Assembly (NCBI GenBank): GCA_964391365.1
Contig: CAYMKW010000001.1
Span: 27,119 to 91,118, forward strand
Length of the DNA: 64,000 bases
Direction: 5' to 3'
Source: SXMI01 sp964391365
Lineage (GTDB): Bacteria; Actinomycetota; Acidimicrobiia; Acidimicrobiales; Microtrichaceae
The notes beneath the pieces are model-generated. The model was given only the letters and a program-made list of their open reading frames with translations. It did not search any database and was not told where the DNA came from. Positions 8,116 through 16,599 of this stretch are shown piece after piece (the stretch's first letter is position 1; every line of letters starts with the position of its first letter). The translations under genes and the position numbers were made by a program.

Positions 8116-8646
8116 TCAGGAGGGCGTGGGATCCGTTGCGGGGGAACGGCGGACCCCGGCAGCACGCCGTCGAGCGAGGGTGCGCTCGATGCGGGACCGG
8201 TTGTAGCGCTGGATGCAGACGAACGGCAGGTGGCCGGCCCAGCCGAAGCAGATCATCACCACGCCGAGCGGCCACGAACACCAGACGAGGAACAGGGGGC
8301 CCGACACGGCGTTCATCCAGTGGACGGTCTCGGCACGGCGTGTCTCGGCGGCGAAGCGCTCCAGGAAGCCGTCGGAGCGGTCCGTGATGGTGCGTTTGGA
8401 GAAGCCGCCGGGGAAGATGTCGCCCTTCTCGGGGAGCTTGTCCTTCCAGGAGCGGATGCGCAGGCGGCGTTCGTAGAACCGTCCGCCATCCTCGAAGCCC
8501 CGCGGGCGGGTGAGCCAGTTGTCGCGCTCGAGGCGACGGAGCGGGATGCGGTGGACCCCGAAGCCGGTCGTGAAGCCGATGACCACCCACGCCACGATCG
8601 AGGTGAACAGCGATGCCTCGAAGCCCAGATCGATCAGCACGCCCAC
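8116..8646 (-). CDS. crtO: CrtO-like glycosyl-carotenoid acyltransferase
   Basis: 176 residues, start ATG 8646. The sequence follows the CrtO family of Staphylococcus, which esterifies a fatty acid to the glucose of glycosyl-4,4'-diaponeurosporenoate in staphyloxanthin synthesis. It has an N-terminal membrane helix, the conserved block around SWKDKLPEKGDIFPGGFSK (residues 66-84), HWMN, then a hydrophobic segment near residues 115-145. It starts 12 bases after the stop of the CrtQ-like gene, the same partner as in Staphylococcus, so both likely act on one glycolipid at the cytoplasmic membrane. No carotenoid synthase or desaturase gene is in view, so the true substrate could be another terpenoid. 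Confidence 0.7.
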   Translation of the reverse strand: MGVLIDLGFEASLFTSIVAWVVIGFTTGFGVHRIPLRRLERDNWLTRPRGFEDGGRFYERRLRIRSWKDKLPEKGDIFPGGFSKRTITDRSDGFLERFAAETRRAETVHWMNAVSGPLFLVWCSWPLGVVMICFGWAGHLPFVCIQRYNRSRIERTLARRRAAGVRRSPATDPTPS

Positions 8647-8658
8647 CAGCCTGACACG

Positions 8659-9756
8659 TCAGGTCCTGGCCGAGTGCAGCGAGATCTGCCGGTCACGCCA
8701 CTGCACCGAACGGCGCACGTAGGTCCGCCAGAGCGAGCGGACGAAGATGCCGCAGAAGAACACGAGGAGCACCGGGTAGAACAGCGCCGTCAGCGGCCCG
8801 AAGCTCCCCACCCGTCGGAACAGCACCATCAGCTGGCTGACGAACGCCCCGTAGAGCACCACTGAGAGGGCGAGGGGCGCAGCGCCGCGCAGTCCGTCGG
8901 CCAACTCGATCGCTGCGGTGCCCAGTCCGGTCACCCACACGATGATCGCCAGGAGTCGTCGTGCTCCGGTCGAGGACGCTCCGGATGCGAAGTTCTTGGT
9001 CCACCCCTCGGCCAGCTGGCGCAGCCCGCCGGGGTACATGCGGAATCGGAAGTCGTCCCGTCCCAGGGTCACGTTCACACCGAGATCGTGCTCGTGGTAG
9101 CGGCGGGCGATTGCCAGGTCCTCGACCACCTCGGTCCGAACCGACTCGTGCCCACCGATCGTCCGGTAGTCGGCGATGCTCGTCGCCAGCACGGGACCGA
9201 ACGCACCACCACGCCGGCGACGGGATCCCGCTGCGGCTCCCATGACGGCGATCGTGTTGAACAGCGCCGAGAGCTGCTCGTAGCGGCGGACCGTCCGGTG
9301 CCAGGGCTGGACCGAGACGAGTCCTCCCTGCTCGGCGAGTTCCGCGAGGAGGCGATCCATGGCGCCGGGGGCGAGTCGAACGTCGGCATCGAGGAAGGCG
9401 ATCGCGTCCCCCGTCGCATGCCCGGCACCGGTGTGACAGGCCCAGCTCTTGCCGGTCCAGCCGTCGGGCAGTGGAGGAGCCGGCACCACCTCGACGAAGT
9501 GGAAGGACGCGGCGAGCTCGGCGGTCCGGTCCGTCGAGTGGTCGTCCACGACGACGACCCGGCAACGGGCGGGCCGGTCCCGCTCCAGGTCGGCGAGGAG
9601 GTTGCCCAGACTCAGCTCCTCGTTGCGGGCGGGGATGACGATGGTGACTCCGGTCGTGGGAGCAGTCGCCGGAACGGCAGGCAGCGAGCGCACCCGTCCG
9701 AACGCCCAGGTTCCCGCCAGCAGGGCCGCTGCGCAGATCAGGATCGTGATGGCCAT
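8659..9756 (-). CDS. crtQ: CrtQ-like membrane glycosyltransferase (GT2)
   Basis: 365 residues from ATG 9756; an in-frame GTG at 9831 would add 25 residues and lies 10 bases from a CAGACT element. An N-terminal membrane helix (MAITILICAAALL) is followed by the GT2 core: VTIVIPARNEE, VVVDDHSTDRT, FLDADVRL. The GWTGKSWAC block, YPGGLRQLAEGWTKNFA and the final membrane helices with a terminal WRDR are characteristic of 4,4'-diaponeurosporenoate glycosyltransferase CrtQ and its relatives. With the CrtO-like gene directly downstream it should attach a sugar that is then acylated. The substrate here is inferred, since no carotenoid backbone genes are present in the window. Confidence 0.75.
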   Translation of the reverse strand: MAITILICAAALLAGTWAFGRVRSLPAVPATAPTTGVTIVIPARNEELSLGNLLADLERDRPARCRVVVVDDHSTDRTAELAASFHFVEVVPAPPLPDGWTGKSWACHTGAGHATGDAIAFLDADVRLAPGAMDRLLAELAEQGGLVSVQPWHRTVRRYEQLSALFNTIAVMGAAAGSRRRRGGAFGPVLATSIADYRTIGGHESVRTEVVEDLAIARRYHEHDLGVNVTLGRDDFRFRMYPGGLRQLAEGWTKNFASGASSTGARRLLAIIVWVTGLGTAAIELADGLRGAAPLALSVVLYGAFVSQLMVLFRRVGSFGPLTALFYPVLLVFFCGIFVRSLWRTYVRRSVQWRDRQISLHSART

Positions 9757-9957
9757 CGGTGCTCGTTCCGGTCGTGGCCCGCCTTCCTCGGCGGGCGCCT
9801 GAGCGGCGATCGTCCCCGCCGACGGGAACACGAACGCCGACAGTCTGACCCAACCCCGGGCACGACGGGACGATTCCCCGATCCGGATGCCGTCGGTCCG
9901 TCCCGCCTCCCATCGGATTGCCGCGTCCGGTCACGCTCCGTGGTCCAGACTGTGCGG

Positions 9958-11742
9958 GTGGTGGTCCACGGGGGTCAGGGACGCCGCCGCCCGTCGGCGC
10001 CGGACGTCGAGGCGCCGCGTCGTGTCGTGGTGCTCGACCGAGGGGTCGGCGACGGGCAGCGACTCGTCGAGCACCTCGCCGGGTCCGCGTGCGTCGACGC
10101 CGTTGCGGTCAGTCCGGCCGACCTGAGCGCCCGGGTCGTCCCGTGGCCGGACTCCCGAATCGACGACGTGGCCGCCGTGCTGCTCATGGTGCAGGCCCAT
10201 CGCGGGACCGTCGCGGCCACGGAGCGGATCGTCGAACTGCTCGGCGAGGTTCCGCTGGTCGTCGTCGCCGAGGACGACGACTCCCTCCACGCCGGTCTCC
10301 TGGCGGCCGGGGTGAGCGAGGTCGTGCCGCTGCCCGAACTGTCGGGCCGGGCGCTGGAGCGGGCGGTCGGCGCAGCGTCGGCCCGACGCCGGGGCCGGGC
10401 CCCGGATGCCCCCCACGCATCGGTCGACGCGCTCACCGGCCTGGTCAACCGGTCGGGTCTCGGGGTCGACCTGCCGCTGCGCCTGGCGGCGGCCGACCGC
10501 CCCGGTGCCGTCGTCGTGGTGTACGCCGATCTGGACCGGTTCAAGCTGGTCAACGACACCTACGGCCACTCGGTCGGTGACGAGGTGCTGGTCGAGGCGG
10601 CAGACCGGCTCCGCCGATCGGTCAGGTCGTCGGACCTGGTCGTGCGGGTCGGCGGTGACGAGTTCGTGATCGTCCTCGACGGGCCGCGGGTGGAACAGGT
10701 GGCCGAGGAGGTCTCGCGGCGGATCCTGAGGGCGTTCGGCTCGGGGATCCCCGTCGGAGGCCGCCACCTGTCGGTCGGGATCAGCATGGGGCTCGCCACC
10801 TCGCTCCCCGGCGAGTCCGCCGGCGACCTGGTGGCTCGCGCCGACCGGGCCCTCTACCTGGCCAAGCGGCGCGGGCGTGGGCGGATCGCCCGCTACGACG
10901 GCGACCTCGAGCGGTCGATCGAGCAGCTCCAGCGCGCCGCCTCGGCGCTGAGCGGTGCGCTCGAGCACGGCGGACTGCGCGTCGTCGCCCGTCCCGTGAT
11001 CGACCGGTCGTCGGCGACGGTCCTGGGCCACCACTGCGTTCCGGCGTGGTCGAGCGAGCTCCACCTGCGCCTCCCCGCCCCCGGCACCGGCTGCGTGGCC
11101 TCCGATGCAACGGATCGAGCGGCGACGCCCGGTGAGGTCTCCTGTCAGGTCGGGCGCGCCGCGGATCTGGTCCGCTGGGTCGCCTCGCAGGTCGGCCCTT
11201 CCCTCGACCCGACCCGGGCACTCGCCGCACCGCGACGGGTCTATGTGGACGTGCCCGGCCCGGTGCTCGCCCATGCTCCCCTCCGGGTCCTGGAGGGAAT
11301 CCGGCCCGAGCGACGCGAGCGGATCGTGCTCCTCGTCGACGAGGACTGGCTCGTCCAGCACCCCGGCGTCCCCGGCGTCGGGGAACTGATCGACGCCGGC
11401 TTCTCCCTGGGTCTGGCCCGCTTCGGCGCCGCCCACGGGTCGCTCCACCTGCTGACCAGGTACCCGTTCGAGTCCGTCTGGGTCGACGACCGGATCGTCC
11501 ACGGGCTGGCCGACGACCCGACACGGCAGGCCGAGCTCACCGGGATCGCCGCCACCGCCGCCACGCTCGGTCAGCGACTGGTGGCCCACGAGCCGCTGCG
11601 GAGCTTCGATGCTGACGCGCTCGAGCGGGTCGGCGGCGTGGCGATCGTGCGCTCCCGGCTCTCGGTGCCGTCGGTCCGTTCCCTCGACGGTGACGTCACC
11701 CAGCCGCTGGCCACGGTGCTGGCGGCGGGGAGCGGGGTGTAG
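9958..11742 (+). CDS. GGDEF diguanylate cyclase with degenerate EAL domain
   Basis: About 594 residues. GTG 9958 is chosen because CAGACT ends 6 bases before it; GTGs at 9940, 9952 and 9961 are alternatives. Residues 20-140 look like a receiver-type or receiver-derived domain without an obvious phosphorylatable Asp pattern. The GGDEF domain follows (ALTGLVNR start, DLDRFKLVND metal site, RVGGDEFVIVL intact at about 229-239), so c-di-GMP synthesis is expected. The C-terminal 230 residues have the shape of an EAL domain, but the EAL motif is replaced by HHC (GHHCVPAW) and the metal ligands are not evident, so hydrolysis is unlikely and a regulatory or binding role is inferred. It is divergent from the CrtQ-like operon. 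Confidence 0.85.
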   Translation: MVVHGGQGRRRPSAPDVEAPRRVVVLDRGVGDGQRLVEHLAGSACVDAVAVSPADLSARVVPWPDSRIDDVAAVLLMVQAHRGTVAATERIVELLGEVPLVVVAEDDDSLHAGLLAAGVSEVVPLPELSGRALERAVGAASARRRGRAPDAPHASVDALTGLVNRSGLGVDLPLRLAAADRPGAVVVVYADLDRFKLVNDTYGHSVGDEVLVEAADRLRRSVRSSDLVVRVGGDEFVIVLDGPRVEQVAEEVSRRILRAFGSGIPVGGRHLSVGISMGLATSLPGESAGDLVARADRALYLAKRRGRGRIARYDGDLERSIEQLQRAASALSGALEHGGLRVVARPVIDRSSATVLGHHCVPAWSSELHLRLPAPGTGCVASDATDRAATPGEVSCQVGRAADLVRWVASQVGPSLDPTRALAAPRRVYVDVPGPVLAHAPLRVLEGIRPERRERIVLLVDEDWLVQHPGVPGVGELIDAGFSLGLARFGAAHGSLHLLTRYPFESVWVDDRIVHGLADDPTRQAELTGIAATAATLGQRLVAHEPLRSFDADALERVGGVAIVRSRLSVPSVRSLDGDVTQPLATVLAAGSGV

Positions 11743-11775
11743 TTTCCGGCCGTCCACGAACGCCGGGAGCCAGCC

Positions 11776-12921
11776 TTGCTGCAGTTCACCGAGGAACACG
11801 ACCTGTTCCGCCAGACCGTCCGCGACCTGGTTGCCCAGGAGATCGACCCGCACGCCGATGCATGGGAGGCCGCCGGGGAGTTCCCGGCGCACGACCTGTT
11901 CCGGCGCTTCGGTGACCTGGGTCTGCTCGGCCTCGAGTACGACCCGATCGACGGCGGCGGCGGCGCCGACCACGTGTTCACGATGATCCTGGGCGAGGAG
12001 GTCGGGCGCTGCGCCTCCCTGGGGGTCGCCATGGCGCTGGCGGTGCAGACGGACATGGCGACCCCGTCGCTCGCGCGATACGGGTCGCCGGAACTGCGCG
12101 AGCAGTTCCTCCGTCCCGCGATCACGGGCGAGATGGTCACGTCGATCGCCGTGTCCGAACCTGATGCCGGTTCCGATGTTGCCGGTCTGCGGACCCGGGC
12201 GGTCCGGGACGGTGACGAGTGGGTCATCAACGGGTCCAAGATGTGGATCACGAACGGCACCCAGGCCGACTGGCTGTGCCTCCTGGCCCGGACGTCCGAG
12301 GAGGGCGGCTACCGCGGGATGTCCCAGATCGTGGTGCCGACCGACGTCGAGGGGTTCCAGGTGAGTCGCCGGCTCGACAAGCTGGGGATGCGCGCGTCCG
12401 ACACGGCAGAGCTGACGTTCACCGACGTGCGGGTGCCGGTGGCCAACACGATCGGCGAGATCGGCCAGGGCTTCCAGCAGCAGATGGCGCAGTTCCAGAA
12501 CGAGCGGATGATCGCCGCCTACCAGTTGGTCGGCGCGGTCGAGACGGCGCTCGAGCGGACGATCGCCTACGTGCGTGAGCGGCAGGCCTTCGGCGGGGTG
12601 CTCGCCGACAACCAGGTCATCCAGTACGAGCTCGCCGACATCTCGGCCGAGCTCGACATGCTGCGCCACCACCACTGGGTGACCGTGGCCCAGGTCCGGG
12701 CGGGTGAGGACATCACCCGGCAGGCGACCGTCTCCAAGCTGCGGTCGGCCCGGCTGGCCCGGCGCATGGCCGACGCGGCGGTGCAGTTCCACGGGGGAAT
12801 GGGCTACGTGGAGGAGCTGTGGCCCGCCCGGTTCTTCCGGGACACCCGACTGTGGTCCATCGGCGGCGGAGCCGACGAGGTCATGCTCCGGTCGCTCGCC
12901 CGCATCCACGGCGTCGTCTGA
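11776..12921 (+). CDS. Acyl-CoA dehydrogenase
   Basis: 381 residues, the usual family length. The start TTG 11776 is preceded by CGGGAG, and a TAGTTT hexamer overlaps the stop of the previous gene at 11740-11745. Family signatures include VTSIAVSEPDAGSDVAGL, WVINGSKMWITNGTQADW, the flavin and substrate region in the middle, and the C-terminal block ERQAFGGVLADNQVIQYELA followed by FHGGMGYVEELWPARFFRD. The catalytic glutamate lies late in the protein, in the usual place for short/medium-chain enzymes, but the exact residue cannot be fixed by eye. It oxidises acyl-CoA to enoyl-CoA using FAD. Its substrate chain length is not evident and its neighbours give no hint. Confidence 0.92.
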   Translation: MLQFTEEHDLFRQTVRDLVAQEIDPHADAWEAAGEFPAHDLFRRFGDLGLLGLEYDPIDGGGGADHVFTMILGEEVGRCASLGVAMALAVQTDMATPSLARYGSPELREQFLRPAITGEMVTSIAVSEPDAGSDVAGLRTRAVRDGDEWVINGSKMWITNGTQADWLCLLARTSEEGGYRGMSQIVVPTDVEGFQVSRRLDKLGMRASDTAELTFTDVRVPVANTIGEIGQGFQQQMAQFQNERMIAAYQLVGAVETALERTIAYVRERQAFGGVLADNQVIQYELADISAELDMLRHHHWVTVAQVRAGEDITRQATVSKLRSARLARRMADAAVQFHGGMGYVEELWPARFFRDTRLWSIGGGADEVMLRSLARIHGVV

Positions 12922-12973
12922 GTCGAGCGGCGACACCGCGGTCGGCCGGGGGCCGGCGTCGTTCCCGCTGGGG

Positions 12974-12979
12974 TAGGGT
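12974..12979 (+). promoter_or_regulatory. -10-like element for the TPP riboswitch transcript
   Basis: TAGGGT predicts transcription starting near 12986, right at the 5' side of the riboswitch. Confidence 0.45.
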
Positions 12980-12987
12980 GCGGAACT

Positions 12988-13081
12988 GACACACCGGGGA
13001 GCTCGGACGACCGGGCTGAGAGGGTGGCTGGACGGCCACCGACCCGCACGAACCTGAACCGGGTAATGCCGGCGGAGGGAG
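12988..13081 (+). promoter_or_regulatory. TPP riboswitch (THI element)
   Basis: The conserved core is plain: GGGGAGC near 12996, CTGAGAGGG at 13016-13024, GACCC at 13041-13045, GAACCTGA at 13050-13057, CCGGGTAATGCCGGCGGAGGGA closing at 13080. It ends 2 bases before the ATG of thiamine pyrophosphokinase and the GGAGGGA of its 3' arm is also the ribosome-binding site. TPP binding would therefore hide the Shine-Dalgarno, a translational switch, for a gene set that makes TPP and imports thiamine. Confidence 0.93.
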
Positions 13082-13082
13082 C

Positions 13083-13838
13083 ATGTCGATGACCACGGTC
13101 GTCCTGAGCGGTGGACCCCTGCGCCCCGAGCCGACGCGGGCCGTGCTGGCGGCGCTCGATGCGATCGGCCGCGGCGGCGGCCCGGTCCGCGTGGTCGCCG
13201 CCGATTCCGGCTACGAGCGCGCCGAACAGCTGGGGCTCCGGGTGGACGATCTGGTCGGGGATCTGGACTCGATCGGGCCGGAGGCCCTGGAGCGTGCGGA
13301 GCGAGCCGGAACCCGGGTGCACCGGCACCCGCAGGACAAGGACGCCACCGACCTGGAACTGGCCCTGGAACTCGCGGCCGAGGGCTGTGCACTGGCGAGC
13401 GCCGACCGGATCCTCGTCGTCGGCACGTCCGCCGGTCGGGTCGACCACCTCCTCGCACTGCTCGGGGCGCTCGGATCGGAGCGACTGGCGGGCGTCGCCG
13501 TCGACGCCGTGCTCGACGACGACACGGTTGCGATCTGCCGTCCCGGCACGACGGTGCTGTCGGCGGGCGACGGCACCATCGTGTCGCTCCTGGCTCTGGT
13601 TGGCCCGGCCCGTGTGGCCCGGACGACTGGGTTGCGCTGGCCGCTCACGGACCGGGTGCTGCCGGCCATGGCCGGGCTCGGTGTGTCCAACGTGGTGGAC
13701 CGCGCTCCGGCCTCGCTCGAGCTCACCGCCGGCGTGCTGGCCGTCGTCGTGCCCGGCGGCGTGCCCGCCGACCCGGACACACGCCCGCCCGCCGACCCGG
13801 ACACACGCCCGCCCGCCGACCCGGAGGTCGATCAGTGA
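13083..13838 (+). CDS. thiN: Thiamine pyrophosphokinase
   Basis: 251 residues; ATG 13083 just after the TPP riboswitch (a second ATG lies two codons on). The enzyme transfers pyrophosphate from ATP to thiamine to make TPP. Signatures are AADSGYERAEQLG, VGDLDSI (the acidic metal site), PQDKDATDLELAL and GTSAGRVDHLLALL. The C-terminal region has the small beta-sandwich seen in the family. The last 25 residues consist of ADPDTRPP repeated, encoded by a 24-base tandem repeat, and are not part of the family. The gene overlaps thiB by 4 bases. Feedback by TPP through the riboswitch fits the product. Confidence 0.93.
   Translation: MSMTTVVLSGGPLRPEPTRAVLAALDAIGRGGGPVRVVAADSGYERAEQLGLRVDDLVGDLDSIGPEALERAERAGTRVHRHPQDKDATDLELALELAAEGCALASADRILVVGTSAGRVDHLLALLGALGSERLAGVAVDAVLDDDTVAICRPGTTVLSAGDGTIVSLLALVGPARVARTTGLRWPLTDRVLPAMAGLGVSNVVDRAPASLELTAGVLAVVVPGGVPADPDTRPPADPDTRPPADPEVDQ
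13767..13828 (+). repeat. 24-base tandem repeat at the 3' end of the TPK gene
   Basis: About two and a half copies of a 24-base unit (starting GCCGACCCGGACACACGCCC) encode ADPDTRPP repeats. The unit length keeps the reading frame. Confidence 0.8.
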
Positions 13839-14920
13839 AGCGAAGCCGAACCACCCTGGCTCGTCTGGTCCCAGCAGTCGTCGCCATCATCGCCGTGACC
13901 GCATCGTGCTCCAGCGACGACACGGCGACGGGCACCGACGGCGCCGTGGCCCCGGAGGAGGGCGCCGAGGTCGTCCTGGTCACCTACGACTCCTTCGCGC
14001 TGCCGCAGGCGGCGGCGGAGGCATTCACCGCACGGACCGGAGCGACGATCCGGGTCGTGGCCTCCGGCGACGCCGGCGCCGCGGTCACCAAGGCGTTGCT
14101 CAGCGCCGGTGCCCCGGAGGGCGACGTCCTCTTCGGCGTCGACTCCTCACTCGCGGGCCGGGTACTCGCCGCCGACCTGCTCGAGCCGTTCACCCCTGCT
14201 GGCGTGGACCAGGTGCCGGAAGCGGTCCGCCTGCCCGGCGAGCTCGGCGAGCTGCTCACGCCGGTCGACACCGGTGAGGTCTGCGTGCTCGCCGACTCGG
14301 AGTGGTTCGCCTCCCGCTCGATCCCGCTCCCGACCGATCTCGGCTCGCTCACCGATCCCCTCTACCGGGACCTCCTCGTCGTGCAGAGCCCGGTGACGTC
14401 GTCGCCGGGGCTGGCGTTCCTCGTGGGAACCGTCGCCAGGTCGGGTGAGGAGTGGCCCCGCTACTGGGCGCAGCTACGCGACAACGGGGTCCGGGTCCGT
14501 CCCAGCTGGGACGACTCGTACAACACCGACTACACGGTCTCGGGTGGTGATCGGCCGCTCGTGGTGTCGTACGCCTCCTCGCCGCCGGCCGAGGTCGTCT
14601 TCAGCGAGGGGGCGATCGAAGCGCCCTCGTCGGTCGTGATCGAGGACACGTGTGTCCGGCAGGTCGAGTACGCAGGCGTGCTGCGCGGCGCTGCGAACCC
14701 GGAGCTGGCCCGGCAGCTGGTCGAGTTCATGGTCTCGCCCGAGTGGCAGGCCGAGCTGCCGCTGACCAACTTCGTGTTCCCCGTCCTGACCGGCACGCCG
14801 CTCCCACCCGTCTTCGAGCGGTTCGCCGTGCGCCCCGCCGATCCGCTCGACGTTCCGGCGGAGCGGGTGGCCGCCGAGCGTGACGCGTGGATCGAGCAGT
14901 GGCGGACGATCCTGGAGTGA
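13835..14920 (+). CDS. thiB: Thiamine ABC transporter substrate-binding lipoprotein
   Basis: 361 residues; GTG 13835 overlaps the TPK stop by 4 bases. The signal peptide MKRSRTTLARLVPAVVAI leads to VTASCSS, placing the lipid-modified Cys near residue 28. The mature protein follows the ThiB/TbpA pattern of extracellular solute-binding proteins: VVLVTYDSFALP, GDAGAAVTKAL, DVLFGVDSSL, SPGLAFLVGTV, WDDSYNTDYTVSGGDRPLVVSYASSPPAEV, and a C-terminal LTNFVFPV. It captures thiamine or its phosphates outside the membrane and passes it to ThiP. Co-transcription under the TPP riboswitch supports thiamine as the ligand. Confidence 0.9.
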   Translation: MKRSRTTLARLVPAVVAIIAVTASCSSDDTATGTDGAVAPEEGAEVVLVTYDSFALPQAAAEAFTARTGATIRVVASGDAGAAVTKALLSAGAPEGDVLFGVDSSLAGRVLAADLLEPFTPAGVDQVPEAVRLPGELGELLTPVDTGEVCVLADSEWFASRSIPLPTDLGSLTDPLYRDLLVVQSPVTSSPGLAFLVGTVARSGEEWPRYWAQLRDNGVRVRPSWDDSYNTDYTVSGGDRPLVVSYASSPPAEVVFSEGAIEAPSSVVIEDTCVRQVEYAGVLRGAANPELARQLVEFMVSPEWQAELPLTNFVFPVLTGTPLPPVFERFAVRPADPLDVPAERVAAERDAWIEQWRTILE

Positions 14921-16599
14921 TCCCGCTGTCGCCTCCCCGCCGGTCCACGACCCGTCGCGCCGACGATCGCCCCCGGATGGTCGGCAGCCTGGCGGTCGTG
15001 CTCGTCGGCGTCGCGGTCGCGATCCCGGTGACCGCGGTCGTGCTGCGCGCGGTCCGGGACGGCGGGGACTGGGGCCTGTCCGCTCCCGCCAGGATCCTCG
15101 GTGCTCCCCGGACCTGGCGACTGGTGACGCTCACCGTGGCCCAGGCGGTGGGGTCGACCGTGCTGACGCTCGCCGTCGGTCTGCCGGTGGCCTGGGTGCT
15201 GGGGACGTTCCGGTTCCCGGGCCGCCGACTGATCCGGCTCGTGGTCCTCGTTCCCTTCGTGCTCCCGTCGGTGGTGCTCGCCACGGCGGTGGCCTCGGTC
15301 ATCGGTCCGACGGGACCGGTCGACCTCCGGGGCACCTGGTGGGCCGTGCTCATCGCACACCTCTGTTTCAACCTCGCGGTCGTCGTGCTGGTGGTCTCGG
15401 ATGCGGTGGGCCGGCTCCCACCGTCGCTCGATGGGGCCGCCCGCACGCTGGGTGCCGGATCGTTGGCCTCGTTCCGTCGTGTCGTGGTGCCGGCCGTCCG
15501 TCCGGCGATCGTCTCGTCGGCGGCGGTCGTGTTCCTGTTCTGCCTGACCAGCTTCGGGGTCGTGGTGATCCTGGGTGGTGGAGCGGTGACGACCCTCGAG
15601 GTCGAGATCTGGACCCGTGCCACCCGGCAGTTCGACCTGTCCGGCGCGGCGGTCCTCGCCGCCCTGCAGGTCGTGACGGTCGTCGTGGCGCTCGGTCTGG
15701 TCGGATCGGCGTCACGCCGATCGGGTGCCGGGAGCCTCCGGACCCGTCGACGCCGGCCGCGCACCATTGCGGAACGCGCTGCGGTCGCCGCATCGGCAGG
15801 TGCGGTGCTGCTGGTCTCCGGAGTGCCGCTGGCGGCGCTCGTGGAGCGATCGACCCGGGTGGGGGAGCGCCGGACGTGGAGCAACTGGACGGATCTCGGC
15901 TCGGTGCTGGAGGGCACCGGCCTGGCGGTGGCCCCGCTCGATGCGCTCCGCCGGTCGCTCCTGGGTGCCGGGATCGCGGCGCTGCTCGCCGTGCTCGTGG
16001 CGGTGCCGGCGTCGGCGCTGGCCGCCCGGCGTCCCGGCGGGGTCGCCGAACGGGTCCTGACCCTCCCGCTGGCGATCTCGGCGACGACGATCGGGTTGGG
16101 CCTGCTGCTCGTGGTCGGTCGGCCGCCGGTGGATCTCCGTGGTTCGTGGTGGCTCGTCCCCGTCGCACAGGCCCTGGTCGCGCTGCCGCTGGTGGTCCGT
16201 GTCGTCGCCCCGGCGCTCCGTTCGGTGCCGCGGTCGTCCTTGGACGCCGCCGCGGTGCTGGGGCTCGATCGAGGGGCCCGGCGCCGACGGGTGGAGCTGC
16301 CCGCCATCCGTGGCGCGATGGCTGCGGGTGCCGCACTCGCGTTCGTGGCCTGCCTGGGTGAGTTCGGCGCGACCGTGTTCCTGGCCCGCTCCGACCGGGC
16401 GACGGTCCCGGTGGTCATCGAGCAGCTCGCCTCCCGACCCGGCCCCGCCGCGGTGGGCCAGGCCATGGCGCTCAGCTGCGTGCTGGTGGCCGTCTGTGGT
16501 GTGGTGCTGCTGGTCGTGGACTCGGCCGGCGACCGAGCGGCATCCGGCCGGACGCTCCCGCGGGGCAGAATGGTCCCGTGGACGTCCGAGCCGACCTGA
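14917..16599 (+). CDS. thiP: Thiamine ABC transporter permease (two fused halves)
   Basis: 560 residues; GTG 14917 overlaps the thiB stop by 4 bases. The protein consists of two binding-protein-dependent permease domains with about a dozen membrane segments. Each half carries an EAA-type loop that contacts the ATPase: AARTLGAGSLASFRRVVVPAVRPA (first half) and AAAVLGLDRGARRRRVELPAIRGA (second half). This is the ThiP architecture. No ThiQ ATPase follows: the next gene is an SRPBCC protein. The only nearby ATPase is on the other strand at 19224-20018 and is of a different type. Confidence 0.88.
   Translation: MIPLSPPRRSTTRRADDRPRMVGSLAVVLVGVAVAIPVTAVVLRAVRDGGDWGLSAPARILGAPRTWRLVTLTVAQAVGSTVLTLAVGLPVAWVLGTFRFPGRRLIRLVVLVPFVLPSVVLATAVASVIGPTGPVDLRGTWWAVLIAHLCFNLAVVVLVVSDAVGRLPPSLDGAARTLGAGSLASFRRVVVPAVRPAIVSSAAVVFLFCLTSFGVVVILGGGAVTTLEVEIWTRATRQFDLSGAAVLAALQVVTVVVALGLVGSASRRSGAGSLRTRRRRPRTIAERAAVAASAGAVLLVSGVPLAALVERSTRVGERRTWSNWTDLGSVLEGTGLAVAPLDALRRSLLGAGIAALLAVLVAVPASALAARRPGGVAERVLTLPLAISATTIGLGLLLVVGRPPVDLRGSWWLVPVAQALVALPLVVRVVAPALRSVPRSSLDAAAVLGLDRGARRRRVELPAIRGAMAAGAALAFVACLGEFGATVFLARSDRATVPVVIEQLASRPGPAAVGQAMALSCVLVAVCGVVLLVVDSAGDRAASGRTLPRGRMVPWTSEPT

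Noticed and set aside
9931..13458. 1175-codon open frame on the minus strand
   Set aside because: It is antisense to the GGDEF protein, the acyl-CoA dehydrogenase and the TPP riboswitch, with no recognisable domain. Long antisense frames arise from strong third-position GC bias.
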